A stretch of 63,034 bases of DNA from Fibrobacter sp. (GTDB taxonomy: Bacteria > Fibrobacterota > Chitinivibrionia > Chitinivibrionales > Chitinispirillaceae): positions 1 through 63,034 of the forward strand of contig JAAYIG010000198.1 in the NCBI GenBank assembly GCA_012523595.1, in the 5' to 3' direction. Under the pieces are notes generated by a model. That model was not told where the DNA came from. It worked only from the letters and a program-made list of their open reading frames with translations, and ran no database searches. A program made the position numbers and the translations under genes. Within the stretch, counting starts at the first letter, position 1. Every line of letters begins with the position of its first letter. Positions 34,377 to 43,503 of the stretch are shown piece after piece.

Positions 34377-35624
34377 TCAGGCAACCGAATGAAATTTTGT
34401 TATAGTGACCCGGTTCCCTTTTTCGTTGTACTCGACCTTATCAACATAATGCCGCACAATGAAGAGGCCCCTGCCGCAGTCTTTAACCAGATTTTCCGGA
34501 AGCGTAGGATCTGGAATACTGTTTGGGTCGAAGCCTTCGCCCTCGTCCAGTATCGATATTACCGTTTTCTTCTTGTCTATAACATGACCCATGATCACTT
34601 TTTTGGAAAAGTCCTTGCCATTTCCATGCAGAATCGCATTCACAAGCAGTTCCGTAAGGGTGATCTTCATTTTTCTGATACTGTCATCAGCATATCCGAA
34701 TTTATCCATACCTGAAAGAATAACCGAAACAGCACGATCCATCTCTTCGTAATAGCTGATAGACTGAAGGTACACCGGATCACCATCGGCAAACCCCAGT
34801 TTATTTTTAATCAGATTCTTTCTTGACTGCGTCAGAACTTCCGCTACGACCGCAGTCACATCATCATCTACATTGGTCTTTGACCTGAATTTTTCATTGA
34901 TAACAGTCAGCAGCTTCTCCGCCCTGCCATCCTTTAAAGACTCACAGGCAGTCTCCTCAAAAAGCATCTTCCCTTCCTGTAAATCATCGGAAAATACCCT
35001 GTAAAGCCCGTCAGTGAGGAGAACCAGGCAATCCCCCGCATTCAGATAAATACTCTGCTCATCAAAAAAACCGTTATCAAACACCCCGATAAATGTACCC
35101 TGTGATTTTAACTGAAGTACCTGATTTTCCTTTTTCCGGTACACAATCGGGCAGGCGTGCCCGGCATTGGAATAGGTCAGCTTGTTATCATGAAGGTCAA
35201 GATAGGCAACAAAGGCAGTAAGATAGAAATCGGCTGAAACATCTCTGATTATTTCACTGTTTACCCGCTCTATGACCGCCCGCGGAGAAAAACCATTACG
35301 GAGATGATTCGAAAAGCAGACTTTTGCAAGCGCGGAGATAAGTGCTGATGGTATCCCGAACCCTGTGACATCAAATATCACAAATGCCAGCACATCGTCT
35401 GAAAGCTTCACCACATCGAAAAGATCTCCCCCAATAGCTCCACAGGGGAGGTAAAGCGAATCAAGCTGCAGACCCTCCAGCACAGGAAGATTACGGGGAA
35501 TCATCGCTGATTGGATCTTACGCGCTATCACCAGTTCTGCATCTCTGGTGTCTGAATCATCTCCCCTGGATGAAGTATTCATTGGTTTCATTTCGATGCT
35601 CTGTGATGAATCGGGGAGTATCAT
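34377..35624 (-). CDS. SpoIIE-type PP2C phosphatase fused to RsbW-like ATPase
   Basis: The protein has 415 residues. The N-terminal PP2C/SpoIIE phosphatase (about 25-265) has metal-binding CGAIGGDLFDVV, DVTGFGIPSAL, YSNAGHACPIVY and LLTDGLYRVF. The C-terminal GHKL ATPase (about 290-413) has the N-box ELLVNAILHGN, the G1 box ISILDEGEGFDP and the G2 GRGLFIVRHYVD. Both phosphatase and anti-sigma kinase activities can exist in one chain, so it may set the phosphorylation of a STAS protein such as the one at 5971-6330. It heads a six-gene operon, and no sensor domain precedes the phosphatase. Confidence 0.9.
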   Translation of the reverse strand: MILPDSSQSIEMKPMNTSSRGDDSDTRDAELVIARKIQSAMIPRNLPVLEGLQLDSLYLPCGAIGGDLFDVVKLSDDVLAFVIFDVTGFGIPSALISALAKVCFSNHLRNGFSPRAVIERVNSEIIRDVSADFYLTAFVAYLDLHDNKLTYSNAGHACPIVYRKKENQVLQLKSQGTFIGVFDNGFFDEQSIYLNAGDCLVLLTDGLYRVFSDDLQEGKMLFEETACESLKDGRAEKLLTVINEKFRSKTNVDDDVTAVVAEVLTQSRKNLIKNKLGFADGDPVYLQSISYYEEMDRAVSVILSGMDKFGYADDSIRKMKITLTELLVNAILHGNGKDFSKKVIMGHVIDKKKTVISILDEGEGFDPNSIPDPTLPENLVKDCGRGLFIVRHYVDKVEYNEKGNRVTITKFHSVA

Positions 35625-35833
35625 ATTTTTTGTTCACTTCTCACTCAGATAAATCTATTTTGGTATTACAAATATACTACGTGTTATAAAAAAACCTGAT
35701 AGCAGTTTCCCGAATTGCAATGATCAGGCTTTTCTTTTCTCGTCTCATGCAGCCTGAAACTGAAGGCTGATCTCAGAGTTATAATACATTATAAATTACT
35801 TTCCGGTTTAAAGTCCACGAAATAGGAGTCAAG

Positions 35834-37372
35834 ATGCTGGCGAAACTACGTTCTCTGGCAGTGCTTGGAATTGATGCATTTGAGATTGGTATCGAGGCAG
35901 ATACCAGTGAGATGCTTCCTGGATTGACCATTGTCGGGCTCCCGGACAGTGCAGTGCGGGAATCACGTGAAAGAGTCATGTCCGCGATCAAAAACTGCGG
36001 TTTCCAGTTCCCAAACCGCAAAATCACCATCAATATGGCACCTGCGGATATGAAAAAAGAGGGATCCGGATTTGATCTGCCTATCGCTATAGGCCTCCTT
36101 ATAGCCTCATCTCAGATCGATATCATTAATCCCGAGAGATTCTGTATTGCAGGTGAACTGTCCCTTGATGGTACAGTTAAACCCATCAAAGGGGTGCTCT
36201 CTATGGCTATTAAAGCCAGGGAGCTTGGTGTGGAGGGGATGCTGGTACCACAGGAAAATGCCCTGGAGGCGGCAGTAGCAGAAGGGGTAAAGATTTTTCC
36301 CGTCAAAAACCTTTCTGAGGCGCTGGATTTTCTAACCGGAATCAAAAACATCGATCCCTTTACCACTGATCTCGATTCCATCTTTAACCAGGCAAAATCA
36401 TATACTATCGATTTCAGGGATGTAAAAGGACAGGAGCATATCAAAAGAGCTCTTCTGGTTGCCGCTGCAGGCGGGCATAATATCCTGATGATCGGGCCAC
36501 CTGGCTCAGGAAAAACCATGCTGGCACGACGGCTCCCGACCATTCTTCCGGATCTTTCTCTGGATGAAGCGCTGGAGACCACGAAAATCCACTCTGTAGC
36601 AGGACTTCTGGACACCAATACCCCGCTCCTTGCAACCCGCCCCTTCCGTTCTCCCCACCATACTATCTCCGATGCAGGCCTTATCGGTGGAGGTTCCTAC
36701 CCTCGTCCGGGCGAGGTAAGCCTGAGCCATCATGGAGTTTTATTTCTGGATGAACTACCGGAATTCAACAAAAATGTCCTGGAGAATCTTCGCCAGCCCC
36801 TTGAAGACGGTAAGGTGACCATTTCCCGGGCACTGATGTCCCTTTCGTATCCCGCGCGATTCATGCTTGCAGTCGCCCTCAATCCCTGCCCGTGCGGATA
36901 TTACACAGATACAAGGCATAAATGCACCTGCTCACCACAGCAGATTCAAAAATACATGTCCAGGATTTCCGGTCCGTTGCTTGATAGAATCGATATTCAT
37001 GTGGAAGTGCCGGCGCTCTCTTATGAGGAACTTTCACGTAAAGCACCGGGTCAGGATTCTTCTGTAATGAGGGCAGATGTAAAAAAGGCACGTTCTCTGC
37101 AACTGGAAAGATATAAAAAAGAGAAGCGGGTTTTCTGCAATGCTCACATGGAATCCCGGCATATAAGAAAGTACTGTGATCTGGACCAGGATAGTCAGAA
37201 CCTGCTGAAAAATGCCATAGAAAAACTGGGTTTGTCAGCAAGAGCGTACGACCGGATACTGAAAGTATCCAGAACAATAGCTGATCTGGACAATTCAGAA
37301 GGGATAAAGGGTCAGCATGTTGCTGAGGCGATCCAGTACCGCAGTCTTGACAGGAAGTTATGGATGGGATAG
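35834..37372 (+). CDS. YifB/ComM-type Mg-chelatase-like AAA ATPase
   Basis: This 512-residue protein begins with the Lon-protease-like ChlI domain (LAVLGIDAFEIGIEADTSEM, GLPDSAVRESRERV, SGFDLPIAIGLL). The AAA+ core has Walker A IGPPGSGKTMLARRLP (about 218), RSPHHTISDAGLIGG, Walker B GVLFLDELPEFN, and the C-terminal zinc-like CPCGYYTDTRHKCTCSPQQI. ComM helicases promote branch migration during uptake and integration of foreign DNA. Orthologues are near-universal, including in organisms not known to be competent. Monocistronic. Confidence 0.94.
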   Translation: MLAKLRSLAVLGIDAFEIGIEADTSEMLPGLTIVGLPDSAVRESRERVMSAIKNCGFQFPNRKITINMAPADMKKEGSGFDLPIAIGLLIASSQIDIINPERFCIAGELSLDGTVKPIKGVLSMAIKARELGVEGMLVPQENALEAAVAEGVKIFPVKNLSEALDFLTGIKNIDPFTTDLDSIFNQAKSYTIDFRDVKGQEHIKRALLVAAAGGHNILMIGPPGSGKTMLARRLPTILPDLSLDEALETTKIHSVAGLLDTNTPLLATRPFRSPHHTISDAGLIGGGSYPRPGEVSLSHHGVLFLDELPEFNKNVLENLRQPLEDGKVTISRALMSLSYPARFMLAVALNPCPCGYYTDTRHKCTCSPQQIQKYMSRISGPLLDRIDIHVEVPALSYEELSRKAPGQDSSVMRADVKKARSLQLERYKKEKRVFCNAHMESRHIRKYCDLDQDSQNLLKNAIEKLGLSARAYDRILKVSRTIADLDNSEGIKGQHVAEAIQYRSLDRKLWMG

Positions 37373-37402
37373 CTTCGGCAGTGTCCGGTAGATTTTCCTC
37401 CC

Positions 37403-37433
37403 CGGCATCGGGGTCGTATCGGAATCGGTATCG
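37403..37433. repeat. GGTATC-type hexamer repeat, locus 2
   Basis: The stretch reads GGCATCGGGGTCGTATCGG then AATCGGTATCGA. It has the same units as at 17201 and 46750 and lies between convergent yifB and the PfkB-kinase gene. Confidence 0.5.
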
Positions 37434-37494
37434 ACAACAAATTATCTATGTGCGAAAGCATTATACGAATGAATAGATCCCATCCCGACCAGGT

Positions 37495-37532
37495 GCTAAA
37501 AATCTGATTAACTACCTATTCTGGTTAATCAG
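37495..37532 (-). terminator. rho-independent terminator for the PfkB-kinase gene
   Basis: On the minus strand CTGATTAAC (37532-37524) and GTTAATCAG (37512-37504) form a perfect 9-bp stem with an 11-base loop, directly followed by ATTTTTAGC. The stem overlaps the stop codon. Confidence 0.55.
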
Positions 37533-38382
37533 TGGCAGTGGCACCATTGTAATGGCACACTAAAGAAGCCACCGTGTTTGCAAAATCATTAATCTCAGCG
37601 AGTGGTTTCCCTTCCAAAACTCCAATTGTCAATGCCGCTGTAAATGCATCACCCGCCCCAACCGTATCACAAACATCTACTTTAAACCCCGGATGATACA
37701 ATATCTCCTCAGGAGTATAAAGAACACTTCCTTCACTGCCCTTTGTAAGAGCAATCAGTCGTAAATTGTACTTTTCACAGAGAATTGAGAGCGTTTCTTC
37801 CGGTTCTCCTGATAAGGAAAACATCGACCCGATTTTGCTGAGTTCTTCACTGTTGACCTTCAGGACATTGCAAAGGAGAAGTGAATCATTTATAAGTTCA
37901 GGACTGTAATACTGCATGCGCAGATTAATATCAAATACTTTGAGCCTGCTTTCAGGTACACTCTTCAGAAATCTTCGTATCGACTCCCGGGATTCAGGTG
38001 ACCGCTGTGCGAGAGTGCCAAAACATACAGCATCAACCGACTTCGCCAGACCATCTGTCTGTTCATCGAAGGGGATATGATCCCAGGCGACATTCTCGTG
38101 GATTATGTAGTCCGGATTCCCCTTACTGTCAAGTGTAACCGATACTGAACCTGTAGGATGTACTCTGTCGAGAGAAATATAGCAGGAAGAGAGTCCCAGT
38201 TCAGCGAGTCTTTCCAGTAATTCCTCTCCCGGTTGATCTGTCCCGACTCTGGAAACCACAAAACTCTCCGCACCGAGCATCCGGGCATGATAACAGAAGT
38301 TGGCGGGCGCTCCACCCGGCCTCCTGCCGGTGGGAAACAGATCCCACAGTATTTCCCCTGCTCCTGCGACAGTGAACGGCAT
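37525..38382 (-). CDS. PfkB-family sugar kinase (fructokinase-like)
   Basis: This 285-residue ribokinase-fold enzyme starts VAGAGEILWDLFPTG, with RRPGGAPANFCYHA as the sugar-binding GG loop. The anion-hole and catalytic base motif is DTVGAGDAFTAALT (about 240). It phosphorylates a hexose, and the closest pattern by eye is bacterial fructokinase (GE.LWD..P.G...GGAPAN). Its start is 3 bases after the stop of the 581-residue gene, so the two are one operon. That is a clue that the large unknown protein works in sugar metabolism. Confidence 0.9.
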   Translation of the reverse strand: MPFTVAGAGEILWDLFPTGRRPGGAPANFCYHARMLGAESFVVSRVGTDQPGEELLERLAELGLSSCYISLDRVHPTGSVSVTLDSKGNPDYIIHENVAWDHIPFDEQTDGLAKSVDAVCFGTLAQRSPESRESIRRFLKSVPESRLKVFDINLRMQYYSPELINDSLLLCNVLKVNSEELSKIGSMFSLSGEPEETLSILCEKYNLRLIALTKGSEGSVLYTPEEILYHPGFKVDVCDTVGAGDAFTAALTIGVLEGKPLAEINDFANTVASLVCHYNGATATD

Positions 38383-38385
38383 TTG

Positions 38386-40131
38386 TCAGATTTTCCTTAT
38401 CAATTCGCAATTGCAGATTCTGACCTCGGGGAGCCCGTCCTTATCAAGGATAAACTCCTTATTTGGATCGACAGCAAGGAGAAGATCGTTCTTCCTCAGA
38501 AAGGTTCCATCATAACCGACATTTTTCAACTGTGATTTAACCTTGTCGAATAATTTATTGAAGAGGGATTCATCCACGATCCCCTTGCCCGTTGCCTGCA
38601 GCAGGTCAAGCGGCCGGCAGAGAGGTCCGTTCTGTTTCGCAACCCACTCATCAGGGCCATTGTAGTAGCCCCGCAGGGTTATATAATTACGATCCGGACG
38701 AAGTACAGGATAACCATCAGGGCCCAGAATTAAACTGTGGGAGATATACCTGCTCATATCATCGGTTATCTCCAGCTTCGCACTTCCCGTCATGTAAATA
38801 GCTCTCATGTAAACTGTGGGAACACCGTTAAGGTTCAGATGATGAGCAATCGAGAACTCCTCAAAAGGGCTGTTATACCCGAATTCATCCATTTCCCCTG
38901 CATGAGGACCCGGGAAATCAAGCGATGGGCGTTCTCCCACATTTGATGTTTTCCAGACGATATGGATATGATCTTTAGTAACCGTGTAATAAACGTCGTT
39001 GATAGCCGAGAGTTTCCAGGCATGAGTTTTTCGCCACCTCTCCGGAAGGAAATAATCAAAAAGACGTCCATTCTTCCCCACCACCCATAACTGACCATTT
39101 GTACTTTCCACATGACCATGTACATAAGGAACACCCAGGATCTCCACACTGGTCAAGTGTGAAGGCAGTTCTGTGGCTGTAAACCTGTCCCTTTGATCGT
39201 CAAGATAAGAATGTCGTCTCTGACTGCTCACTTGCTCTTCATGGGGATCGGTTCTCAGAAGCAGTTCATAATCTATTATTGAATAATTACCCTGTCTGAT
39301 CAACGCCTGAAGCATCTCTGAGCGGAGACGTCTGGTATCTGGTTCGGTAGAAGCAACAAGACTCTCTACCTTCCCGATCTCCTTCTCACCGATAATTATA
39401 TGTACAGGTTTCATGTCAGCAACGACATAACCTTTTTTCTCCATGTCATATATGGACTTTCTGGTAACCAACCCCAGGATCTCCCTGAGTTCCTCGTTAT
39501 TAAAACCAATATCCTGAAAGGCTTCCAGAACATTTTTCCCTTTTATCCAGCGGTAAATCAGCTTATATTGACGAAGTATATCGATGTCTATTCCGGGTTG
39601 TCTGGCCCTGATCCGATTGATTTTTACCTGAGAGCGGCCGCTCTGCCATATCTGCATCTTTTCAGGTGGTACATAAATAGCAAGTGGTTCCTGAGTATTG
39701 ACCTTTATATCAGGCGGTCCAAACTTTCCTTCGAGCATCTCAAAAACCAGCGAGAACTCCTCCCAGGGGCTGTTGAACTCCGCGTTTAGATACTCAAGAA
39801 GCGTTTTTGTCTCCAGCGGCACATCCTCACCTACCCTGCTGTTCTTCACTACCAGTTCAAGACTCTCCCCGTAAAGCTCTTTTGTAGGCACACGGTAAAC
39901 TGAACTGGTGCCCTCCAGCCGTTCCCTGTGTTTCTCGAACCACTCCTTTTCATACCAGTTTTCAAGTTCAAGAAACTCCGCTACAGGCAGCCCGAACCGG
40001 GTAAGATAGATATCTCCTCCGTCACTTGTTTTCCTGTGCACATAAATAACCCCCAGCACATTTACAAGAGATTCAGGGGTTACTGATTTCTGGACCTTAA
40101 TGGAATTATTCAGAAAGCTTTGAGATCTCAT
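38386..40131 (-). CDS. large unrecognised protein with internal duplication
   Basis: The protein has 581 residues, no signal peptide and no membrane segment. Two homologous modules are visible (about 20-165 and 325-460). Each has LGVxYVH, then ...VGE.P (NSRVGEDVP; TSNVGERPS), then NSP(W/F)EEFS (FNSPWEEFSL; YNSPFEEFSI) and an L.G region. Each module is followed by a segment that recalls a kinase C-lobe: KKGYVVADMKPVHIIIGEKE (about 245) and NDLLLAVDPNKEFILDKDG (about 550). A duplicated, degenerate protein-kinase/aminoglycoside-phosphotransferase-like fold is my inference. The ATP-binding lysine region is not recognisable. It precedes the PfkB-type kinase gene by 3 bases and may be co-regulated. 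Confidence 0.7.
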   Translation of the reverse strand: MRSQSFLNNSIKVQKSVTPESLVNVLGVIYVHRKTSDGGDIYLTRFGLPVAEFLELENWYEKEWFEKHRERLEGTSSVYRVPTKELYGESLELVVKNSRVGEDVPLETKTLLEYLNAEFNSPWEEFSLVFEMLEGKFGPPDIKVNTQEPLAIYVPPEKMQIWQSGRSQVKINRIRARQPGIDIDILRQYKLIYRWIKGKNVLEAFQDIGFNNEELREILGLVTRKSIYDMEKKGYVVADMKPVHIIIGEKEIGKVESLVASTEPDTRRLRSEMLQALIRQGNYSIIDYELLLRTDPHEEQVSSQRRHSYLDDQRDRFTATELPSHLTSVEILGVPYVHGHVESTNGQLWVVGKNGRLFDYFLPERWRKTHAWKLSAINDVYYTVTKDHIHIVWKTSNVGERPSLDFPGPHAGEMDEFGYNSPFEEFSIAHHLNLNGVPTVYMRAIYMTGSAKLEITDDMSRYISHSLILGPDGYPVLRPDRNYITLRGYYNGPDEWVAKQNGPLCRPLDLLQATGKGIVDESLFNKLFDKVKSQLKNVGYDGTFLRKNDLLLAVDPNKEFILDKDGLPEVRICNCELIRKI

Positions 40132-40279
40132 AAAGAATCTATTTTCCTGCTCTTTTTACCTGAGAATATGCGTAAAACATATAATACTACGGATCAATCC
40201 GGAAAAACAGAAAAAAATCAGAGTCTTATCCTGCCTTGTTCGTATATATTTTATGGAACAAATCATTTGACCTGAGCAC

Positions 40280-41818
40280 GTGATGTCTATTCAAAATCAA
40301 CGGAACAAGACCTCTTTAATGAATTCAGATAAAAAAATCAGTATCTATCTTCTGCCCCTGTTCCTTGGAATTATTACTTTCCTTGCCAGCTTTCTTACCG
40401 GCTTTTATCAGGCCCATAATGATTTCTGGGACACAGTTTTCATCGCCAGACATCTTGATATTAATGACATGAAAACCTTGTTCAACACGCAATATCCCTT
40501 AGGATATTACATATTGGTAAAATTGATTTCTGCAAGTATGTTTCCGGTTATACCGGCAATTTTTCTTAATGCCCTTTTCGGGATAATTATCACAGGTTCT
40601 TCTCTCTTTTTGTATCAGAAGTTTCTATCAACCAGGGTCTCTTTGATTTCAGTTACAATTCTGGCACTGTTTCCAACCCTTTTTCACTACATAACTGTAG
40701 GTGGTCCTGATCCTGGTTCAGTGGCATTCTTTTCAATCGGTGCCATTTTCATTTTAAATGCTCTTTCCGAAGGAAATGAATCAAAAGTCCCCTTTGCAGC
40801 GGGAGGCTTTTTTCTTGGCCTGGGGGCGATCACCAGGTACCATGTTCTCCCCGGGAGTGTGTTATTTCTTGCAGCTATGTTATTCATTTACAGAAAAAAA
40901 TGGAAGTCTGTTCTTCTCTCCGGAGTCTTTCTGATAATCGCTTATACTCCACAGTTCGCTGTAAGTCTGCTGACAGGCCACGGGCTTTGGGAAACCCAGT
41001 TTGGACCGACGAACGTTTATGATCTTATGTACGATCTGAGCTGGTACCATACAATTGGATTTGACATTCCAGATTCGATCCAGGAAATAATCATGAGCAA
41101 TCCTCTTCTGTTCCTGAAAAAATACCTTCTTTCGTTCCTTTCCTATGCTCCGGGATACATCTTCCCCCTGATAGCAGCAATTACCCTGAAAAATCCGGTA
41201 CAACTGCAGATATCAAGAGCTCTGGCAATCTGGACACTGCTTCATTTCGGCTTTTTTTCTGCATTTACAAGCGGGCGACAGATACTTATGGCTCTCCCGT
41301 TTTCCCTTCTGTGCGCAGGGTTCCTGATCCAGGCAGTGCTTGATGCAAAAGTAAATATGGCAAAAAGGTTTGTCATTCCTGTCCTTACCATCGCAATAAT
41401 GATTCTTGTTTACAAAGATTACCAGAAAATGAATAACCGGTATAAAGAAAACAGAACCAGATCTGAACTTGAATCATTGCTCATCTCAAAAGGGTGCAGT
41501 GGTGTAAATCAGGTTTTCACAACAGACTTCAATCTCTATTTCCGTTCCATGCCATTTTACATACCATATTTCAATGGTGGTTCTCCACGCTGGGGCACTT
41601 ACCTTTACAATGAAGAATACCCCGAATTTCCCGTAAATACTCTCGATAAATTTACTGATGAGTGCCGGAGGCGAGGGGTGCGTTTTGTGGTCCTCACCGA
41701 ACAGTGTCGTCTTCTTTCAGGTCCTCTGGGCAATTTATTCGACAACTATCACAGCTATGGCAATCTGAACCTGATAAACAATAACGGCAGGCACAAAGTA
41801 TTCGAAGTTGTTTTTTAG
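40280..41818 (+). CDS. polytopic PMT/ArnT-like glycosyltransferase
   Basis: The protein has 512 residues and about 11 membrane helices (first at about 23-45, LLPLFLGIITFLASFLTGFY). The first periplasmic loop has HNDFWDTVFIARHLD and later TQYPLGYYILVKL. This is the aspartate/histidine-rich loop of GT-39/GT-83-type enzymes, which use polyprenyl-linked sugars in the periplasm. The C-terminus (about 410-512) is a soluble domain (YNEEYPEFPVNTLDKFTDEC). The start is uncertain between ATG 40280 and the ATG at 40319. It neighbours a flippase and a radical SAM gene, which suggests surface-glycan work. Confidence 0.75.
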   Translation: MMSIQNQRNKTSLMNSDKKISIYLLPLFLGIITFLASFLTGFYQAHNDFWDTVFIARHLDINDMKTLFNTQYPLGYYILVKLISASMFPVIPAIFLNALFGIIITGSSLFLYQKFLSTRVSLISVTILALFPTLFHYITVGGPDPGSVAFFSIGAIFILNALSEGNESKVPFAAGGFFLGLGAITRYHVLPGSVLFLAAMLFIYRKKWKSVLLSGVFLIIAYTPQFAVSLLTGHGLWETQFGPTNVYDLMYDLSWYHTIGFDIPDSIQEIIMSNPLLFLKKYLLSFLSYAPGYIFPLIAAITLKNPVQLQISRALAIWTLLHFGFFSAFTSGRQILMALPFSLLCAGFLIQAVLDAKVNMAKRFVIPVLTIAIMILVYKDYQKMNNRYKENRTRSELESLLISKGCSGVNQVFTTDFNLYFRSMPFYIPYFNGGSPRWGTYLYNEEYPEFPVNTLDKFTDECRRRGVRFVVLTEQCRLLSGPLGNLFDNYHSYGNLNLINNNGRHKVFEVVF

Positions 41819-41864
41819 CTTACAGGGATCTCTAATATTTTGCAGCAAAGAAGGACATGCACTA

Positions 41865-43436
41865 TTAATTTGCTGATTTATTCATAAGCAGATTAAGAGG
41901 TCTGATTACCTGCGCAAACTGCTCTCTCCAGAACAGAAAAAATACCAGAATGTAAGCAGACAGCCCGGCTGAAGCCCCGGCACATAACAATAGCACGCTG
42001 CTGTTCAGAGTGCCTGCAGGTAAAAGTTTTTCTATTATCATTATCACTACCAGCATTGCGGTGCCGGAAACAAAGGATGGCATCAGAAGATTGAGATATT
42101 CCCCCAGCCTGACAGAGAATAATTTACAACTTACAGTGACTATAATTGGCGTAAGCACAGCTCCCCTGACTAAAAGTGCCCAACAAACACCTGAAAGACC
42201 GAACTTCACACCGATAAGCACAGCAACTGCCATGGTTACTGCCATCGCAATTGCCCAAAATATACGAAGTTTTACCTTCCCAAGCGAGATCCAGATCATC
42301 CCAGGATAGCTCGATAAAACATACAGAATGCCTGAGAGAGAAAGGATTTTAAGCGGCTCAACTGCTCCCAACCAGACTGTATCACTGCGAAAAGCCCCAA
42401 GGATAATCAAAATCTCTTTAGGTAAAGCAATTACAATCATGAAAAACGGTACCGAAACTGCACTGATAAAAACTGTGAGCTGAAGGAAACCACTCTTCAC
42501 CCTTTCTTTTTCCTCCTGAACACGGGAAAAAGCGGAAATCAATACCTGCGAGAGAATCGCTACCAGAGCTGCCCGCGGCAACATTACAATATCAAAAGCA
42601 ACTCCGTAGATACCGAGGGTAAATTCGCCAAAATACCTGCCTATAAGTATTGCATCAAAATTGTTAGTCAGATAGTCAACCACCCTCTGAAACACCATAC
42701 TGAAACCAACAGGACACAGCGACTTTGCAGCAGATAATCTGAAAAAGTTACCATCCGGGAATCTTGCATACAGGATATACAGCAGTGAAGAAACCGCATT
42801 AAAGCACAATACACTCGACACAAGCGACCACACCCCAAAGCCAAGAAATGCCAGAACAACTGATAATGACGATCCTATTACAGCAGCTACAACCTCAATT
42901 GAGGCTATTACCCTGAACTGCATCTTTCTCTGGATGATTGCCCGCTGCACAACAGACAGACCTCCCAGCGGTAATGACAAACATCCAACCCTTATCAGAT
43001 TTATAAGCTTAGGAGCATGAAACCAATCGGAAATAACAGGTGCCCCGAAGTATACACCAGCATACATCACCAATCCCGACAAAAAAGTAATTGTGAATGC
43101 AGAAGATGCCTCATCATTCTCAAGAACCGGTTTCTGGACAATTGCAATAGAGAAACCAAGCTCAACTAGCATATTGATAGTGCCAAGAACTATTGTGATA
43201 TACTTCATCAGACCAAAATCTGAAGGAACCAGCAGATTGAGAAGAAGGAAGTAAACAAGAAACGCAAAACCATGGCGAGTGCATTTCGCAATAAGCATCA
43301 TTGCACCCGATCTGGCAGTTCTGGATGTAATGTTCTTGAACTCAGGAGAAAAGGAATCGCCAGGTAAGTTTTCTATCATACCCTCTAAATATACACTCAA
43401 GCCAACATTTACCTGCTTACTGCCTGGAAAACACAT
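41865..43436 (-). CDS. MOP-superfamily polysaccharide flippase (Wzx/WzxC-like)
   Basis: The protein has 523 residues and about 14 hydrophobic helices beginning after a 40-residue cytoplasmic tail (GAMMLIAKCTRHGFAFLVYF). The pattern LVPSDFGLMKYITIVLGTIN with AKSLCPVGFSMVFQR-type loops matches polysaccharide transporters that flip lipid-linked repeats across the inner membrane. It is divergent from the radical SAM gene. The wider cluster (31-44 kb) holds a priming transferase, a Wzi-like protein and a PMT-like enzyme but no polymerase. The start may lie downstream, since the first 30 residues are atypical. Confidence 0.88.
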   Translation of the reverse strand: MCFPGSKQVNVGLSVYLEGMIENLPGDSFSPEFKNITSRTARSGAMMLIAKCTRHGFAFLVYFLLLNLLVPSDFGLMKYITIVLGTINMLVELGFSIAIVQKPVLENDEASSAFTITFLSGLVMYAGVYFGAPVISDWFHAPKLINLIRVGCLSLPLGGLSVVQRAIIQRKMQFRVIASIEVVAAVIGSSLSVVLAFLGFGVWSLVSSVLCFNAVSSLLYILYARFPDGNFFRLSAAKSLCPVGFSMVFQRVVDYLTNNFDAILIGRYFGEFTLGIYGVAFDIVMLPRAALVAILSQVLISAFSRVQEEKERVKSGFLQLTVFISAVSVPFFMIVIALPKEILIILGAFRSDTVWLGAVEPLKILSLSGILYVLSSYPGMIWISLGKVKLRIFWAIAMAVTMAVAVLIGVKFGLSGVCWALLVRGAVLTPIIVTVSCKLFSVRLGEYLNLLMPSFVSGTAMLVVIMIIEKLLPAGTLNSSVLLLCAGASAGLSAYILVFFLFWREQFAQVIRPLNLLMNKSAN

Positions 43437-43503
43437 GGAAATTGGTAATTCGCTGATAAACTGTTATTTTTAGTTCATTACATTTAGCTTTGATTAAAAT
43501 CTT

